Below are positions 31,144 through 43,029 of a DNA stretch of 64,000 nt, one piece after another. This stretch comes from Brachypterus glaber. Lineage: Eukaryota > Arthropoda > Insecta > Coleoptera > Kateretidae. Positions within the stretch are counted from its first letter, which is position 1; each line of letters starts with the position of its first letter. The stretch is taken from contig OY294044.1 in assembly GCA_958510825.1 (NCBI GenBank), forward strand, positions 80,956,895 through 81,020,894, read 5' to 3'. A program made the translations under genes and the position numbers. The notes beneath the pieces are model-generated. The model ran no database searches, was not told the DNA's origin, and saw only the letters and a list, made by a program, of their open reading frames with translations.

Positions 31144-34100
31144 AAATTTCATGGCTTTCTACTGGCTGTTTTTTTTTTTAATTTAATATTGAAAAAATAA
31201 AATATTAAATAATTGGCAATAATAATAATAATAATTTTATTGTATTCATATATTAAACAAAATTACCCTAAAATAATTACAGATTTACGAAGAAAAACTA
31301 TTTAGTTACGTAATTTATTTTGAATATTTAAGAAAGAAAAATCGTAATAGAAAAAAAAAAACATCAAAACTGGTCCCAGAAAAAAAAAGTCACAAAAGTC
31401 AGTTTTTTTGCATAGGGCTATTTTTTGCTGAATACAAAAAAATAAAGTAAAATCTGAAAAAAAAATCTCTTTTACCTGTTAAAACTACTGTCTTCAAGTC
31501 GAACTTGATACCCGTTTCATGATAATAGATTTCTAAGATATACAATAATATTGTATAACAATATTGTGATGATATCCGCGTCGATCCAGGTAGGGCTAGG
31601 CATGGGTCACCGATTTGTCTGATTATTTTTTTATTTGTAGAAAAAGACTCTACGGGATTTTATTCAAAAATATCCCGTTTTGAAAATATGAAATTTTTAA
31701 TTTCTCTTAAAATTTTCTATATTTGTCAAAAATTTTATATTGGCGTGCAATAACTCAAAAACTATTTAACCTAGAGAATTGCGGTTTTCACCAATAAAAA
31801 AACATATTTTTTCTATTAAATCGCATTAATTTAGTATCGATAGTTTTTTTTTTTCAAGATGGCGGCAAAAAAATTTAAGGCCACTTTTAATAACTATTAT
31901 ATTTCTATCCGTGTGGAATATCCATCGTGTTCTCTATTTTATTTTTTTATATGATTACAATATTTTCCCTTTCCGCAAAGATAAAAAATGCAGCAAGATA
32001 GGAAAAGCAGTTTTTCCTGCTTAGAAAACAGTCAATGTTCCCATAACGAGGTCTGTACCCCGACGTATCGGAGTTTCTTTTTTCCTAAATTTAAAATGTA
32101 AATTTAAAAAGAATTGAACAAAAAGCTCGAAACACGCGAGAAACACTGTTATGGGAAAATAAAAAAGCCGTGCGAAAATATCGCTACACTGAAGAAATAT
32201 AGGTACACAGTAAAAATACTGCTGCTATAAAAATATTACTTTCTCGTCTAGGCCTAGGTTCATTTCAAATTGAAATTTTCAATCAAAAAAGAAAAATAAT
32301 TTAAAAAAAAACTAAAATTAAAAAAACAATATTAAAAATATATATTTTTTAAACAATAGTTATTACCCCTGTTTACCCCTTTTTGCCCTTTACCCCACCT
32401 CTATTTTAACAAAAATAATCTTAGCCTAGAACTTTAAATAAGCAATTGCAATAGTTTAACTGGAGTATTCTTTTAAGTGGTACAGTACCTGTTTCTTTTA
32501 TGTGTGATAAGATAGAGATGTGCTTCCTTGAGCAAAGTTTTATCAAAGAATATAATCTACCTGTTGGCGCAATTTTCTAAATACTGTCACCTTCGGTTTC
32601 ACTGGAAATAACCCTAACTTTGTTTTTTTAAATGGGACACCCTGTATATTTTAACATTATTTGATTAATGACATAATTTTGAGAAGAAACTCAAATACAA
32701 TCACTACTTTAAAATAAGTACTTTTGGATAATATTTAATAAAGTAATATAAAATTCTCTAACGTGTTTTTGTCAATAATTCCCCTCTAACTTATTTATTT
32801 GAGGAGCTAAGCATACTGTTATGATCCGCATATTTTATATGTCCAAACGAAAACAAATGAAGTAAAAAAAAACTTAATAAGACAAAACTGTTTAAAAAAT
32901 GCATTTTTATGTAATTAATAAAAATTGCATAGTTACCAAAAAAATATTTGTCTAGTTTTGGCGCTTAGCTCCTTTTTGACAAAAACATTTAAGTAAACTT
33001 TTTTTTAGAACAAGTTAAGGTTCAAGTTATACCATTATAATCAAAACTAAGAAACAAAGGTAAAATTGCATACGTGCAGTCCTTCACCATAATTGATCTA
33101 GCATCGTTATTCTGTGGAAATACTATAGAACTAAAGATACCTATAGTTTCACGCATATATCATGGTTTTTCTGAACATCGTTGCCCCCTCTAGAATTTTT
33201 CTCCAGACAAGAACTAAAAAATTGGGGCTTTGCTGACAAGGTATGATGTTTTGGTAGTTGGGGGCCGAGTTTGGGGCACGATCAAAAAAATTGGCCATAG
33301 GATAAACTTCCATGTAGGAACACACAAAAAAAATCAGAAATTTCCAAACACCGTTGCAAAAATATACCCCAAAATCGTATGAAAGAACGGCGAAATTATA
33401 GTTAATCATAGCGCAAATACATTCTGGCTTCACGAGATTTACTTCGGCAAATCTAGGTTAGTCTATATTTAGATTCGGAACCTTTTCGATATAACTTAAA
33501 AGTTGTCTCACAGATATAATTGTATAAACAAAAATTAAACAACATCATGATGTTGTGAAGTGGAAAATTCGTATTATTATTTTATCAAGTATAACCGAGC
33601 GGTTGATAATAACTTTTATTTGTTAACTTAGGTTGGCCATCCAATCTTCTATCGTATTTAAAATACCCGAGCGGAGAATATACTTAAATACCAGTTACCA
33701 CTTTCATTACTTTATTAGGAAGCCTTAGGTTCTAGTGAGATAGCGCTTTTAAAGCAGATTAAATGAATATCTTCTTAACAAGAATAATATATCAAATAAA
33801 TATGATTAAAATTCTTCAAGAACATGAAAGATCAATTCTTACTTCTAAGTTCTACTTCTATGCAAAGCCCCTAACTTCTAATTTCCATTATATAGTAGTT
33901 TGCCATTAAATACTTCTAAATTAAATTATTGTATGTCTGGTAGTCCAACTACCTACAATAATTTTCAAACCCAATTTATTGTGGACATTTTTCTCAGTGT
34001 AAATATCAACACCGGTACGTATAAGTCCTTTAAATACTTTTACACAATATTTTTTTTTCAAAGTACATTTTTATTCGTCAAAATTTCTATCAGTGTTCAT

Positions 34101-34478
34101 ACTAGCAATATTTATAAGTGTCCAAATTATTTTTAAAAATTCAAAATCTTTCTAAGTTTAAAAACTATTTTTAATTCAAGAATAATTCTCAACATTATTT
34201 CAAAACTACATTTTCACTTTTGAAATTGACACGGAGATACTCTGTAAAAAACTGAATAAAATCTGAATTTTTGCCTGACTTTATATAGGATTTTTAAAAC
34301 AATAAATAAGTCAATAGTTAAATTTATTTGAAAAGGCTTTTAGCGCAAAGTATTCTAAAAACACCGACTATATTTAATTACCCCGTCAAAAGAGTTTAAG
34401 CTCATATATTTGCAACATAATCTCACTATTCATGACATCTGAAACGATCATTTTAACAACAAATAATATTTGTTTATA
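31144..34478. other. AT-rich stretch with repeat scraps, no gene recognised
   Basis: Scraps include an (AAT)n tract followed by TTTTATTGTATTCATA (31215-31240, possibly a LINE 3' tail on minus). There is a CCCATAAC/GTTATGGG inverted pair (32040 and 32149), and TTCACTGGAAATAACCCTAA with GGGACACCCTGTATATT (32597-32652), an end of a dispersed repeat. The minus frame at 33433-33149 (94 codons) has no recognisable domain and no support as a gene. Confidence 0.4.
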
Positions 34479-35856
34479 CAAGGCGGAATTAATAAATTCA
34501 TGGCCAAAACCCTCGAAAATGAAATTGCTTCAAATAGTTGCCTCTATAGTTTTTTATCTTCTCTATTAACTGTTCCAATAGATGGTGCCAAATTCATTTT
34601 TCTATCAAAACAAATGAACTGATAATGTCAATTCAAAAATCGGGTTTCAAGAAACTAATTTTGAAACGTTATTTTTTCCGAAAAATCGAGTTTTTTAAAA
34701 ATAAATATCAAAGTAGAAATATACATATTAATTAAAAAAAATAATTAACAATCAAGTAACAAATAATAGTAACAAATAAGTAAAAAAAAAAGAAATAAAT
34801 AAACTCAAGTATATGATTTTTGACTTTCTTGTTCGTACAATAATATGTAAGCATTCCCTGATACGATGGATGTTGGTGAAATTGAAGATACCCTAGAGTC
34901 GTTGTATTCGTGCCACGTATGATTATAGGGATTTTTACAATAGGCGGTGTAGTGTCCGCTATACGTGGTACCACTGTGATTTGAAATGGCGTATAAGTTG
35001 TATTTGGAGGGTGCAAAGTTGTTGTTTTTTAAGCAGTTTTTTAAAATGCATTTAAATTCCGTAGGTATGTACCTATTTATTTTTTACAAAAAAATATTGT
35101 TTTTGATTATTGAGTTTAAAAGGAGAAGTCATAAGTTTTAGTCTGAAAATTTGGTTGTTTTTTTTTTTAACTTGTATTACGACTTGGTTTTCAGATTAAT
35201 CAGCATTAAGCAACTTTTTACACTTGGTTGAGAAGATTAATGTGTTTGCTAATTATTAAAACAAGAATTTGCTACTAATATCCCCCGCCCCTCCCTTCCC
35301 AAACCTAAAAAATGTCAACAAAATAATACTTTCCTCTGTAGGTCTAGGTTTATTAATAAACCAATAAAAAAAATTGCTGAACCAAAAATTTTTCAAAAAA
35401 TATATTCAAAATTTTTTTTTGAAAAAAAAATTTAAAATTTTGTTTTTTATTGGAAAAAAATTTCTTTTTTTGCAGCAAATCGAAAAGAAAAAATAAAAAA
35501 AATGTTTAAAAAAAATATTTTTATCACATTTTACCCCCTTACCCCACCTCGATATTCACCATCCGCTAATTTTGATATAGGCTGCAGCCATATTGGATCC
35601 GACATTTTATAAAAATTAAAATAAGTATTACATTCGTAATCAGCAACCTCAAAAACCCCTGTACAATGGTTTTTAGTAAAAAATCTGCAAATTTTGATAT
35701 AGGCTGCAGCCATATTGGATCCGCCATTTTGTAAAAATTAATTTTAATGTTAAATTTGTATTCAGCAGCCCCAAAAACCCCTAAATACAAACTTTGGTAT
35801 AAAATGGATCTTATTAAGTGCTTTGGTCATGAATTTAGAAAATTCCGCCTGTGTGC
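34479..35856. mobile_element. Non-autonomous TIR element, copy 2 (~1.38 kb)
   Basis: Colinear with 10899-12055: AGGCGGAATT...TTCATGGCCAAAACCC at the left and GAATTTAGAAAATTCCGCCT at the right, TTCCGTAGGTATGTACCTAT, TTTACCCCCTTACCCCACCT and the duplicated GGCTGCAGCCATATTGGATC block. It is longer mainly because of a 305-bp insertion at 34715-35019. Confidence 0.78.
34715..35019 (-). mobile_element. Unclassified 305-bp insertion with 6-bp direct repeats
   Basis: Absent from the sister copy at 11111. The sequence CAAAGT occurs at both edges here (34709-34714, 35014-35019) and once at the empty site. The minus strand has an open frame beginning CACCCTCCAAATACAAC, Pro/Thr/Ile-rich for about 60 codons (PPIVKIPIIIRGTNTTTLGY) and then hydrophobic AT-rich sequence to the other end. 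GC content falls from moderate to very low along the insert. No terminal inverted repeat, poly(A) or tRNA boxes are seen, so the class is unknown. Confidence 0.7.
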
Positions 35857-35934
35857 ATCAGTGGAAAAATATATTTATATGAAACAATAAAATTCTTTGA
35901 GAAAATTTTTATATTAAATGATTGTGTAATTTAC

Positions 35935-37036
35935 TAAACTCTACCACTTCCGGTTTTGCTGGAAAGAACTATAACTTTGAAATTAAAAAAATTACCTATT
36001 TTTTTTTAATACTATTTTAATATTTAAAAATAGAAAATATAAATATAAAAAAATGGTTAAATGTAACCACTATTCTAAAAGTAATAGTTTTCAAGTTAGT
36101 GAACAAAAACTGTTATTGTAAATTTTATATTTAGAAGGCCATGACTTCTATCTTTAATTTATCATATGAAACAAATATGCTATTGTCGGCACATTTCGGT
36201 AAATAACTTATGTTAAAATAGGTTACTATTTAATGATATTAGGTAAATTAATTAATTTTCTTATGTTTAAGTTATAATTTTACGTACTATTTTATTTTAA
36301 AAATTTATTTTATATAAATTCTTTCTTTCTAAATATAAATACATGATTTTTATATAGTTTTATTTTTTTATTATTTATTTTAATATAAAGTTGTTTTTCA
36401 ATACTCGCAGACTTTATTTTCTACCTAGCCATGCAAAGCTATGGGAACGTTCAAGTATTACGTAAAGCAAATTTTGAACATTTTGAACCCCCCCCTGTAA
36501 CGCTATTTTTCTATACCATTAACATGGGCGTAACACTCCAAAACGACCCCCCCCCCAGGAGCGTTGCGTAATACTTGAACGTTCCCTATGTATTCATAAA
36601 ATGTCATGGCCTTCTAGGATACTATTAATGACCTATTGTTTTTTGAATAAGTTAAAAAGTATTATTATTAGAGTCGTAGTTATGAATAACTTTTTTTTTA
36701 AATTAAATTCTTCATACAATACTAAAATATACAGAAAATCATTAATAAAATCAAAGTTAAAACTATATTTGGTGAAACCGGAACCGATAGTTTTTACTAA
36801 AGCATACAATATTCCTCTAATAGGCACATGCCCTTCTCTTCAAATAAAAATGTTACAATGATATTACTGAAGATCATGTAGGTTAATATCTCCTAAACTA
36901 TTAACTTTTGAATAGTAGTTGTATTTAAGTATTTTTGCAGAACTGTGTCCTTAATTAAATAAGGCTAAAATATACAAAAATATACAGGGTGTCCAAGTTA
37001 TGGTTATTTCAGGTTAAACCGGAAGTGGTAGTATTA
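35935..37036. mobile_element. Diverged element with 'CCACTTCCGG' inverted ends
   Basis: CTCTACCACTTCCGGTTTTG at 35939 is inverted at about 37015-37034 (AACCGGAAGTGGTAGTATT). A further GGTGAAACCGGAACCGATAG lies at 36770. The right end carries ATACAGGGTGTCC, the terminus also seen at 32640. It encloses a PIF-type MITE and is non-coding. The two ends may belong to separate copies. Confidence 0.4.
36443..36586. mobile_element. PIF/Harbinger-type MITE, copy 2
   Basis: GGGAACGTTCAAGTATTACG and GCGTAATACTTGAACGTTCC are the ends, flanked by TAT on both sides (36440-36442, 36587-36589); 144 bp. The interior has CCCCCCC blocks and CATTAACATGGGCGTAACAC, shared in reverse orientation with copy 3 at 53662. 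Confidence 0.92.
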
Positions 37037-37309
37037 TGGGAGATTAGCTCAGCGGTCTAAGGCATCGATATAGCATTGACACTGAGCTAATGATCGTGAG
37101 TTCAAACCTCACTGGCGCCGATCGCCTTTTTCAGTTAATTAGTAATTGAAATTTGGCGAAGGCGTACTCCCTAGATATATTGGTTCGAAAGTCAATTAAA
37201 GCCGATGGTTCCCTCTACTACTAGCCCACACAAGTCCTGGACTTAGGGGATGCTTAATTAAGTAGAATAGTACGAGGTTAAAAATAAACATAAAAATAAA
37301 CATAAAACA
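37037..37309 (+). mobile_element. tRNA-derived SINE, copy 4 (most complete, head type II)
   Basis: Head GGGAGATTAGCTCAGCGGTC (box A) and GTGAGTTCAAACCTCACTGG (box B) with a pairing T-arm; then GCGCCGATCGCC, the shared body, and a tail of AAAAATAAACAT units (37279-37309). A real tRNA would have a closed acceptor stem and end after about 75 nt; neither holds here. Confidence 0.92.
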
Positions 37310-38347
37310 TTCAAAAAATTACACCAGCAAGTAGATTATGTTTTTAGATAAAAGTTTGCTCAAAGGAACATAGCTCTATTTCATCATACAAAAAGGATAA
37401 AGGTACTGTACCATTTAAAAGAATAACCCTGTAGCTATAGTCCAAATTTAAAGTAAGAAAACAACTTAAATGTTTTAATTTTACCAACGTCAGACTTTTC
37501 CCGAAAAAAGCAATTAATAAAATCTTGAAAAGATAACTAAGAAAAGAAACATAAAAAAGATAATAATTCTGATTTTTAGGGCCTGATAATGAAAATATAA
37601 TTTTAATATACATACATATTTTTGTTTTCGTACATTTTTATCAGTGTATAGAAAAATAAAAATCCTGTGCGAAAAAATTGCCATTTTGCCATGATTGCTC
37701 GTTTGATCAGATGTTTTTTATTCTTTCCCAACAGGGCAGTTTAATGCAATTTTTTGATAAGAATCTGATATTCAAAAAAAAACAAGTCGTAAAGATATAA
37801 TGCTTTGCATTTTATAGTATACTCCTCCCAGTTAAAAATAGCTAAAACCTATTTAAATTGTATTGGGCATTTTATAATTTTTTAGTGGCGCCCCCTAAAA
37901 CTTTTTTGTTTTTAAATAGATTTTTTTCAAATTTAGTATGATTGACTGTTTAATGAATTTAGGAAGGTAATTTTTCCTGAAAAAATTACGTTGATAACAC
38001 GTTTTCTTCTAGTTTTTTGATTTTAAAATAGTTTAGCCCCCTATAACTTTTTTGTCTTTGGCGTTTTTTTTTTCAATTTTTTTTTAATAAAAGTTTAATA
38101 AAAGTAAGTTTAATCGAACTTTTCTTTCTATTTATTTTTCGATATTTTTAAAAACTTAGCCTCCTGGTACGATTGTACCTTGTAATAAAAGTAATTTTTC
38201 CTGAAAAAATAAACGATCAAATATTTTCTTCCACTATTTTTGATTTTTTTTTTAATATTTAGAATAAAAATAACCTAGCTTTGTGCAAATACACTTTAGT
38301 ATCACGTATCGAAACATATCCAAATTAGGCCAGACAAGTAAAGTTTC

Positions 38348-38470
38348 ACACACGGATCTGTGGCCCGATGTAGGCACGTACGCATTATAACGCTTTTGAC
38401 GGAAAGGAGAGAGCGCGAATGATCCCTCCCCCTTACGTCGGAGACTTTCTTTTATGCGGAGAACTACACT
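38348..38470. repeat. GC-richer conserved repeat, copy 2 of 3
   Basis: CACGGATCTGTGGCCCGATG, TAGGCACGTACGCATTATAA, CGCTTTTGACGGAAAGGAGA, GAGCGCGAATGATCCCTCCC, ATGCGGAGAACTACA. It is shorter than copies 1 and 3 because of a deletion after TGTGGC. Confidence 0.6.
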
Positions 38471-38918
38471 TATTATTGACAACGGTTGTTTATTATCATA
38501 ACTTAATTCACATGTGGTAATACCACCAAACATGTCCCTTTTTGCGGAAGTAAAAACAAGCCGTGAAGATATATAATGCTACGCATGCCATTATACGATT
38601 CACAATAAATGGTATATTTATATTTCGAAAGAAAAAATAAAAAATAACAAAATTTGTTTTTTTCAAAAAAACTTTCTTTTTTAAAAATAAAAAATTTGAA
38701 AAAAAAATTAAAGAAGATTGTATTTTTTTTAAGTTTAACCCCCAATAACTTTTTTTTTGTTTTTAAAAGTCCAAACCCATTAGTACATGAGGAGATTATA
38801 TCAAAAATAATAGGGATCTTCCTATCATAGAAATTGATTTTTCCTGAAAATTTGAAATCGACCGGTTAAATCGGAGGGATGGAAGAACGGACATCTTTAA
38901 AGTTTCTTATCATACCTT

Positions 38919-39452
38919 TCACAGCGCGTAAAGCTAGAATAGGATTATACGGTAGTTTCGGATTTCCCATATTCGCCAAAAAACGACCTAGACAAAAAAT
39001 TCTTGGATAAAAAGTCTTTCATGAAAAAATAAGAAACTGTAAATGTATGTCCGTCTGTCCGTCCGCCCGTCCGTCTGTTCGTCTGATGTCACGTTTTTTG
39101 TTAACACAATAACTTAAGAACAAATAATCCGATCAACTTGATTTTTTTAGGAAAAATCAGGTTTTATGAGGAGAAGATACCTATGGTTTTTGAAAGTAAT
39201 CCATCCAAAAACAAAAAAGTTATGGGGTCTTAAACTTTTAAAAAAATGATAAAAATTAACATTAAATTTTTAGATTTTTTAAATGTTTTTATTGTCTTTT
39301 GTTTTTTGAAAAAAGAAAAAAAAAATAATTTTTTTAACAATTTTTTGTTTTTCAAAAAAAGATTTTTTTTTTTGAAAAAAAAAATGTTAAATTTAGTTTT
39401 TAATTTTTTTTCTTTTAAAGCAAGTTCCTGTTTGGCAAAAATTTTTTTTTTG

Positions 39453-39513
<61 letters not shown>

Positions 39514-39663
39514 TTTTCTTTTTAGTATAATGTTGTTGTTGTAAATAGTATATAATGGAATTAAATATCTTCGTGGCTTGTTTTTTCCACACCACGTTTT
39601 TTGTCGATTTTGGCAAATTAGAAACTACCGTATTCTATTCTAGCGCTTGCGCGCTGTGAATAG
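38919..39663. mobile_element. Palindromic element with CACAGCGC ends
   Basis: CACAGCGCGTAAAGCTAGAA, followed by ACGGTAGTTTCGGATTT, is inverted at 39615-39660 (AAACTACCGTATTCTATTCT, AGCGCTTGCGCGCTGTG). The arms contain long runs of A and T. A (TA)n microsatellite lies at 39456-39510. The mirror-image Lys/Phe-rich frames on both strands here are artefacts. The left arm is related to 21990-22410. Confidence 0.75.
39456..39510. repeat. (TA)n microsatellite
   Basis: About 27 uninterrupted TA repeats between A/T homopolymer runs. It lies inside the palindromic element at 38919-39663. Confidence 0.95.
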
Positions 39664-39782
39664 TATAATAATGAATAATGTATTGTCCATTCTTGAAGTG
39701 GAGTAAAATATTTCAAAAAATAAAACTAAAACTTAAAGTCTTCTCCACAATTTTTTTAAATAATTATATTTTTATTTCGACT

Positions 39783-39828
39783 GGCTACATATGTTTCATC
39801 CCTAAACAATATGGGACATCTTCAGGCC
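39783..39828 (-). ncRNA. Hammerhead-ribozyme-like fold, family 2, minus copy
   Basis: On minus: GGC, core CTGAAGA, T, stem II GTCCC/GGGAT around ATATTGTTTA, core GAAA, stem III CATATG (self-complementary, with A and T on either side), A as the cleavage-site base, then GCC closing stem I on GGC. All core positions of the hammerhead consensus are met. Confidence 0.7.
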
Positions 39829-40042
39829 ACATACTCAAAATCGTCAACAAATTGTAATATCCGTCGTAAAATTATTCTGTCAAATTAACCCGCTTTAATT
39901 TGACAGAATAATGCGTAATTTTTTAAAAAAATTTATTTAATTTATTTATTAGTGTAAATTTAATATGTTAGTATTGTACTGTGAACGTTATTTTAATTAT
40001 TTTACGACAGATATTACAATTTGTTGACGATTTTGAGTATGT

Positions 40043-40088
40043 GGCCTGAAGATGTCCCATATTGTTTGGGGATGAAACATATGTAGCC
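40043..40088 (+). ncRNA. Hammerhead-ribozyme-like fold, family 2, plus copy
   Basis: GGC 40043-40045, CTGAAGA 40046-40052, stem II GTCCC (40054-40058) with GGGAT (40069-40073), GAAA 40074-40077, CATATG plus T 40078-40084, predicted cleavage after A40085, GCC 40086-40088. The sequence is the same as the minus copy except for one extra G in the stem II loop side. Confidence 0.7.
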
Positions 40089-40591
40089 AGTCGAAATAAA
40101 AATATAATTATTTAAAAAAATTGTGGAGAAGACTTTAAGTTTTTGTTTTATTTTTTGAAGTATAATAATGTTTAAAATGTGTGTCATTCTTTTTCCATTT
40201 GATTCTACAGTTTACGAGTCATATATGACACTAGTCAGAATTTCGACCTTTTCTGACCTCACTCTCTTGATAGTATTTTACAGTGCACTAAAGATTTTCT
40301 TTCTCGAGCCATCTAGTTTTAGTCTGAACGTAAATGCTACGTTGTATTGTTAAAAGCTTGACATTTTAATATTATTGCATCCTTTATTATAGAAATGTTG
40401 TGGGAGGTGAACACTTTAAAACATTTAATGTTTTGACTCTTTGACTCTTTGACTCTTTGTTTTTAGGGAAGGATATTTAGCATTAAACCTTAAACTTTTA
40501 TTTTTACTTGAAATATTATTCTACACTAAAAAAACAAACGTTTTGACGCGTAAAAGTTTAGGTACATGTAATAGTAACAGTTTTCGTAACG

Positions 40592-41539
40592 AGTAAGCGA
40601 CTTTAGTCCTTAGTGCACGAGAATGAATTTTTTTTGACAACGCGAAGCGAAGTCAAAAAATTATTAGAGTGCAATCGTCGCAAACAAGTTGCGAACAACA
40701 TTTTTCGTTCGATCTACAGTCTAGACTCTTTAAAAATGTAAACTTTAAAGAATTACAGTGGGTTAGGCTAAATGTGACACCCAGGGTAATTGTGACATGT
40801 CCTGTTATAATTCTTCTAAACTATATTATATCCAATCCAACCCTGGCATTAGGTTTTTGACAGTATTAAATATTTCGCGTAAAATTTCGATTTGGGTTAA
40901 ACTTGTTTAGAAGAATTATAACAGGACATGTCACAATTACCCTGGGTGTCACATTTAGCCTAACCCACTGTACCTGTGTTTAATTTTGACATTTCAAAAT
41001 TTTATGGACGCCAAATGACTTTTGTCAAAATCAATGCTATGTGTAAACGTTTGGATAAATGAGTGTGCATAGTTGTCATTTCATTCAAATATGCACTATG
41101 TACTCGTGCGATAGAAAAATATCCTAACGAGGATATATAGTGAACACGCATTTTTCTTTATTTCGTGTATACTAGTAAGCGACTTTAGTCCTTAGTGCAC
41201 GAGAATGAAGTTTTTTGACAACGCGAAGCGAAGTCAAAAAACCATTAGAGTGCACTCGTCGCAAACAAGTCTCGAACAACATTTTTCGTTCGATCTATAG
41301 TCTAGACTCTTTAAAAATGTAAATTTTAAAGAATTACCTGTATTTAATTTTGACATTTCAAAATTTTATGAACGTCAAATGACTTTTGTCAAAATGAATG
41401 CTATGTGTAATCTTTTGGATAAATGAGTGTGCATAGTTGTCATTTCATTCAAATATGCACTATGTACTCGTGCGATAGAAAAATATCCTAACGAGGATAT
41501 ATAGTGAACATGCATTTTTCTTTATTTCGTGTATACTAG
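40592..41539. repeat. Tandem duplication, unit ~365 bp, first unit carrying a MITE
   Basis: AGTAAGCGACTTTAGTCCTT begins at 40592 and again at 41174; both units end TTTCGTGTATACT. The sequence is nearly identical throughout (for example GACAACGCGAAGCGAAGTCA). Unit 1 is longer only because of the 215-bp MITE at 40756. The frame at 40669-40860 is not preserved in unit 2. Confidence 0.92.
40756..40970. mobile_element. Tc1/mariner-type MITE with proven empty site
   Basis: Ends CAGTGGGTTAGGCTAAATGT and ACATTTAGCCTAACCCACTG are perfect inverses and continue for about 65 bp each (through GACATGTCCTGTTATAATTC). TA flanks both sides. The second duplication unit has the uninterrupted site GAATTACCTG (41331-41340). 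The insertion therefore came after the duplication. Confidence 0.95.
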
Positions 41540-41819
41540 GTCGTACGAAAATAAAATCGTTTCATATACTGGATTTATTTTCTAATGCTACGTAACAATG
41601 GGCCTTACCCCTCTGTAAATACGTTACGCTAGCCAAGACCCCCACTAAAAAAATCATATTGAAAATAACAATTTAATTTTCATTTTCAATATTACATAAT
41701 TTTTAATAATCTTGCTTGTACTTTTAACATAAGCTACATCGGACCCACCTTAGGATGCGCCTACCCCTCCTTGTAATGCATCGTAATGCTAAGCACTACC
41801 CCCCTTCCTCCTTGGTGCG

Positions 41820-42540
41820 TACAGTGGCTCACTCATGATTTTTCTTGGGGGGGGGGCTGAGCCCGGGGGGCCACAGTATTTTTTTATGGTTTATTTGTTG
41901 ACTGTTATGGCCTATTTAGCTTTTTAACAGTAAAGGGTGCAGGTGTAGCCAGACATTTTTAAAATTTTGGTAAGCAAGTTTAGCGCCGCAGTCAATTTTG
42001 ATTAGAATTTTAAGGTAATTTCATGTCGAAATTTGAAAAACAATTTATTAAAAAAAATCTTCTTATAGAGGAAATAAGAAAATCCTAAATTTTCGCTTTT
42101 CCCAGACACATCAGAACTTGCAGACATGTAAATAATTTTATAAAATATATTCATTAAAGTGTAATTACAATATAACAAGTTTAGCGAAGCAGGAATTTTT
42201 TTTACAGTTCACAGTTTTACAGGATAACCAATTCCCAAGACTTCAAATATTAAACTATTTTATAAAATTTTAAGATTTTATAGTTTTTCCGAATAAGAAA
42301 ATTATTGTATAAAACTTCAAATGGGTAAGTAAAAACCTCTTAAAATACAACTGATCATATTTAACACCGCAGGCAAAAATCTTTAGAAATATTGATGCTT
42401 CACATTTTCCAGTTTGATGAATCATATTATATTATAACATTTATTACCAAAAATCGAGATATTAGCACCACAGGCGAAATTTTTTGAAAAGCTAACAAGC
42501 AAAATAGTTAAAAAGTTATTTTAAAAACATTGAATTTGGG
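41820..42540. repeat. Dispersed repeat ('TTTAGCGCCGCAG' family), longest copy
   Basis: GGGGCTGAGCCCGGGGGGCC, then GGCCTATTTAGCTTTTTAAC, then spaced themes GTTTAGCGCCGCAGTC, GTTTAGCGAAGCAGG, TTTAACACCGCAGGC and TTAGCACCACAGGCG about 160 bp apart, each followed by AATTTT-like sequence. It is built of a degenerate internal repeat. Non-coding. Confidence 0.6.
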
Positions 42541-42897
42541 GGCTGCCGAGAACTTGCTTACTAATTATTGTATGAAACCAAAAGAAAGCTAAAAAAAGGT
42601 TACTACAAAAAATTGTCTATGGCTTTTTAAGCTACGACTAGAATTCTTGTAGATACGGGCATGAAAAAAAATCTTATAACGCGAGTCTCACTTACTCACA
42701 CCATTTTTTAATCGTGCATTATTGGGTGACAGTAAAAATGTTACGTAACACTTAAAAAGTTATAAACTTATAAAATGTTTATTGGGTCTCGTTTTTAAAA
42801 ATGATCTAGGCCTAAGATACGGATTCGTTGTAAATTTTATTGCACACGGCTTTGAATAAATCCTCTACACAAAAAAAAATAGACATGGAAAACCATA

Positions 42898-43029
42898 CTG
42901 CCCTACTACGCTAGAAAGCAGTGGCTACATTTATCGCATAGCAGCGTTTTCCAAATATTACATCAGAGTTGAAGTGAAAACGTTGCTATGCGAAAAATGG
43001 AGTTACTGCTTTCTAGCATAGTAGGGCAG
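42898..43029. mobile_element. Palindromic MITE with ~50-bp arms
   Basis: CTGCCCTACTACGCTAGAAA and GCATAGCAGCGTTTTCC are inverted as GAAAACGTTGCTATGC and TTTCTAGCATAGTAGGGCAG. It is directly followed by a patch of alternating AACCGGTT palindromes (43035-43130). Non-coding. Confidence 0.85.

Larger units (their letters stand above)
39674..40158. mobile_element. Inverted pair of hammerhead-bearing arms (Penelope-like terminal region)
   Basis: Two arms of about 150 bp (39711-39865 and 40005-40158) are near-perfect reverse complements, each with a hammerhead-like fold whose 3' side faces outward. The insertion is flanked by a 12-bp direct repeat AGTATAATAATG (39662-39673, 40159-40170). There is no coding sequence. 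The centre holds a 17-bp-arm hairpin ATTATTCTGTCAAATTA with its complement (39869-39911). The layout copies the composite at 17258-18545 but the sequence family differs. Confidence 0.7.

Noticed and set aside
33149..33433. 94-codon minus-strand frame
   Set aside because: No motif, no splice or start context, and no repeat or homologue seen; chance AT-rich frame.
37037..37120. Possible functional tRNA gene
   Set aside because: Boxes A and B are present, but the acceptor stem does not close, and the same head is joined to a common body and AT-rich tail in other copies, so it is a SINE.
39230..39616. 128-codon Lys/Phe/Ile-rich frame and its plus-strand counterpart
   Set aside because: It covers A/T homopolymers and the (TA)n repeat in a palindrome; open only because of extreme base composition.
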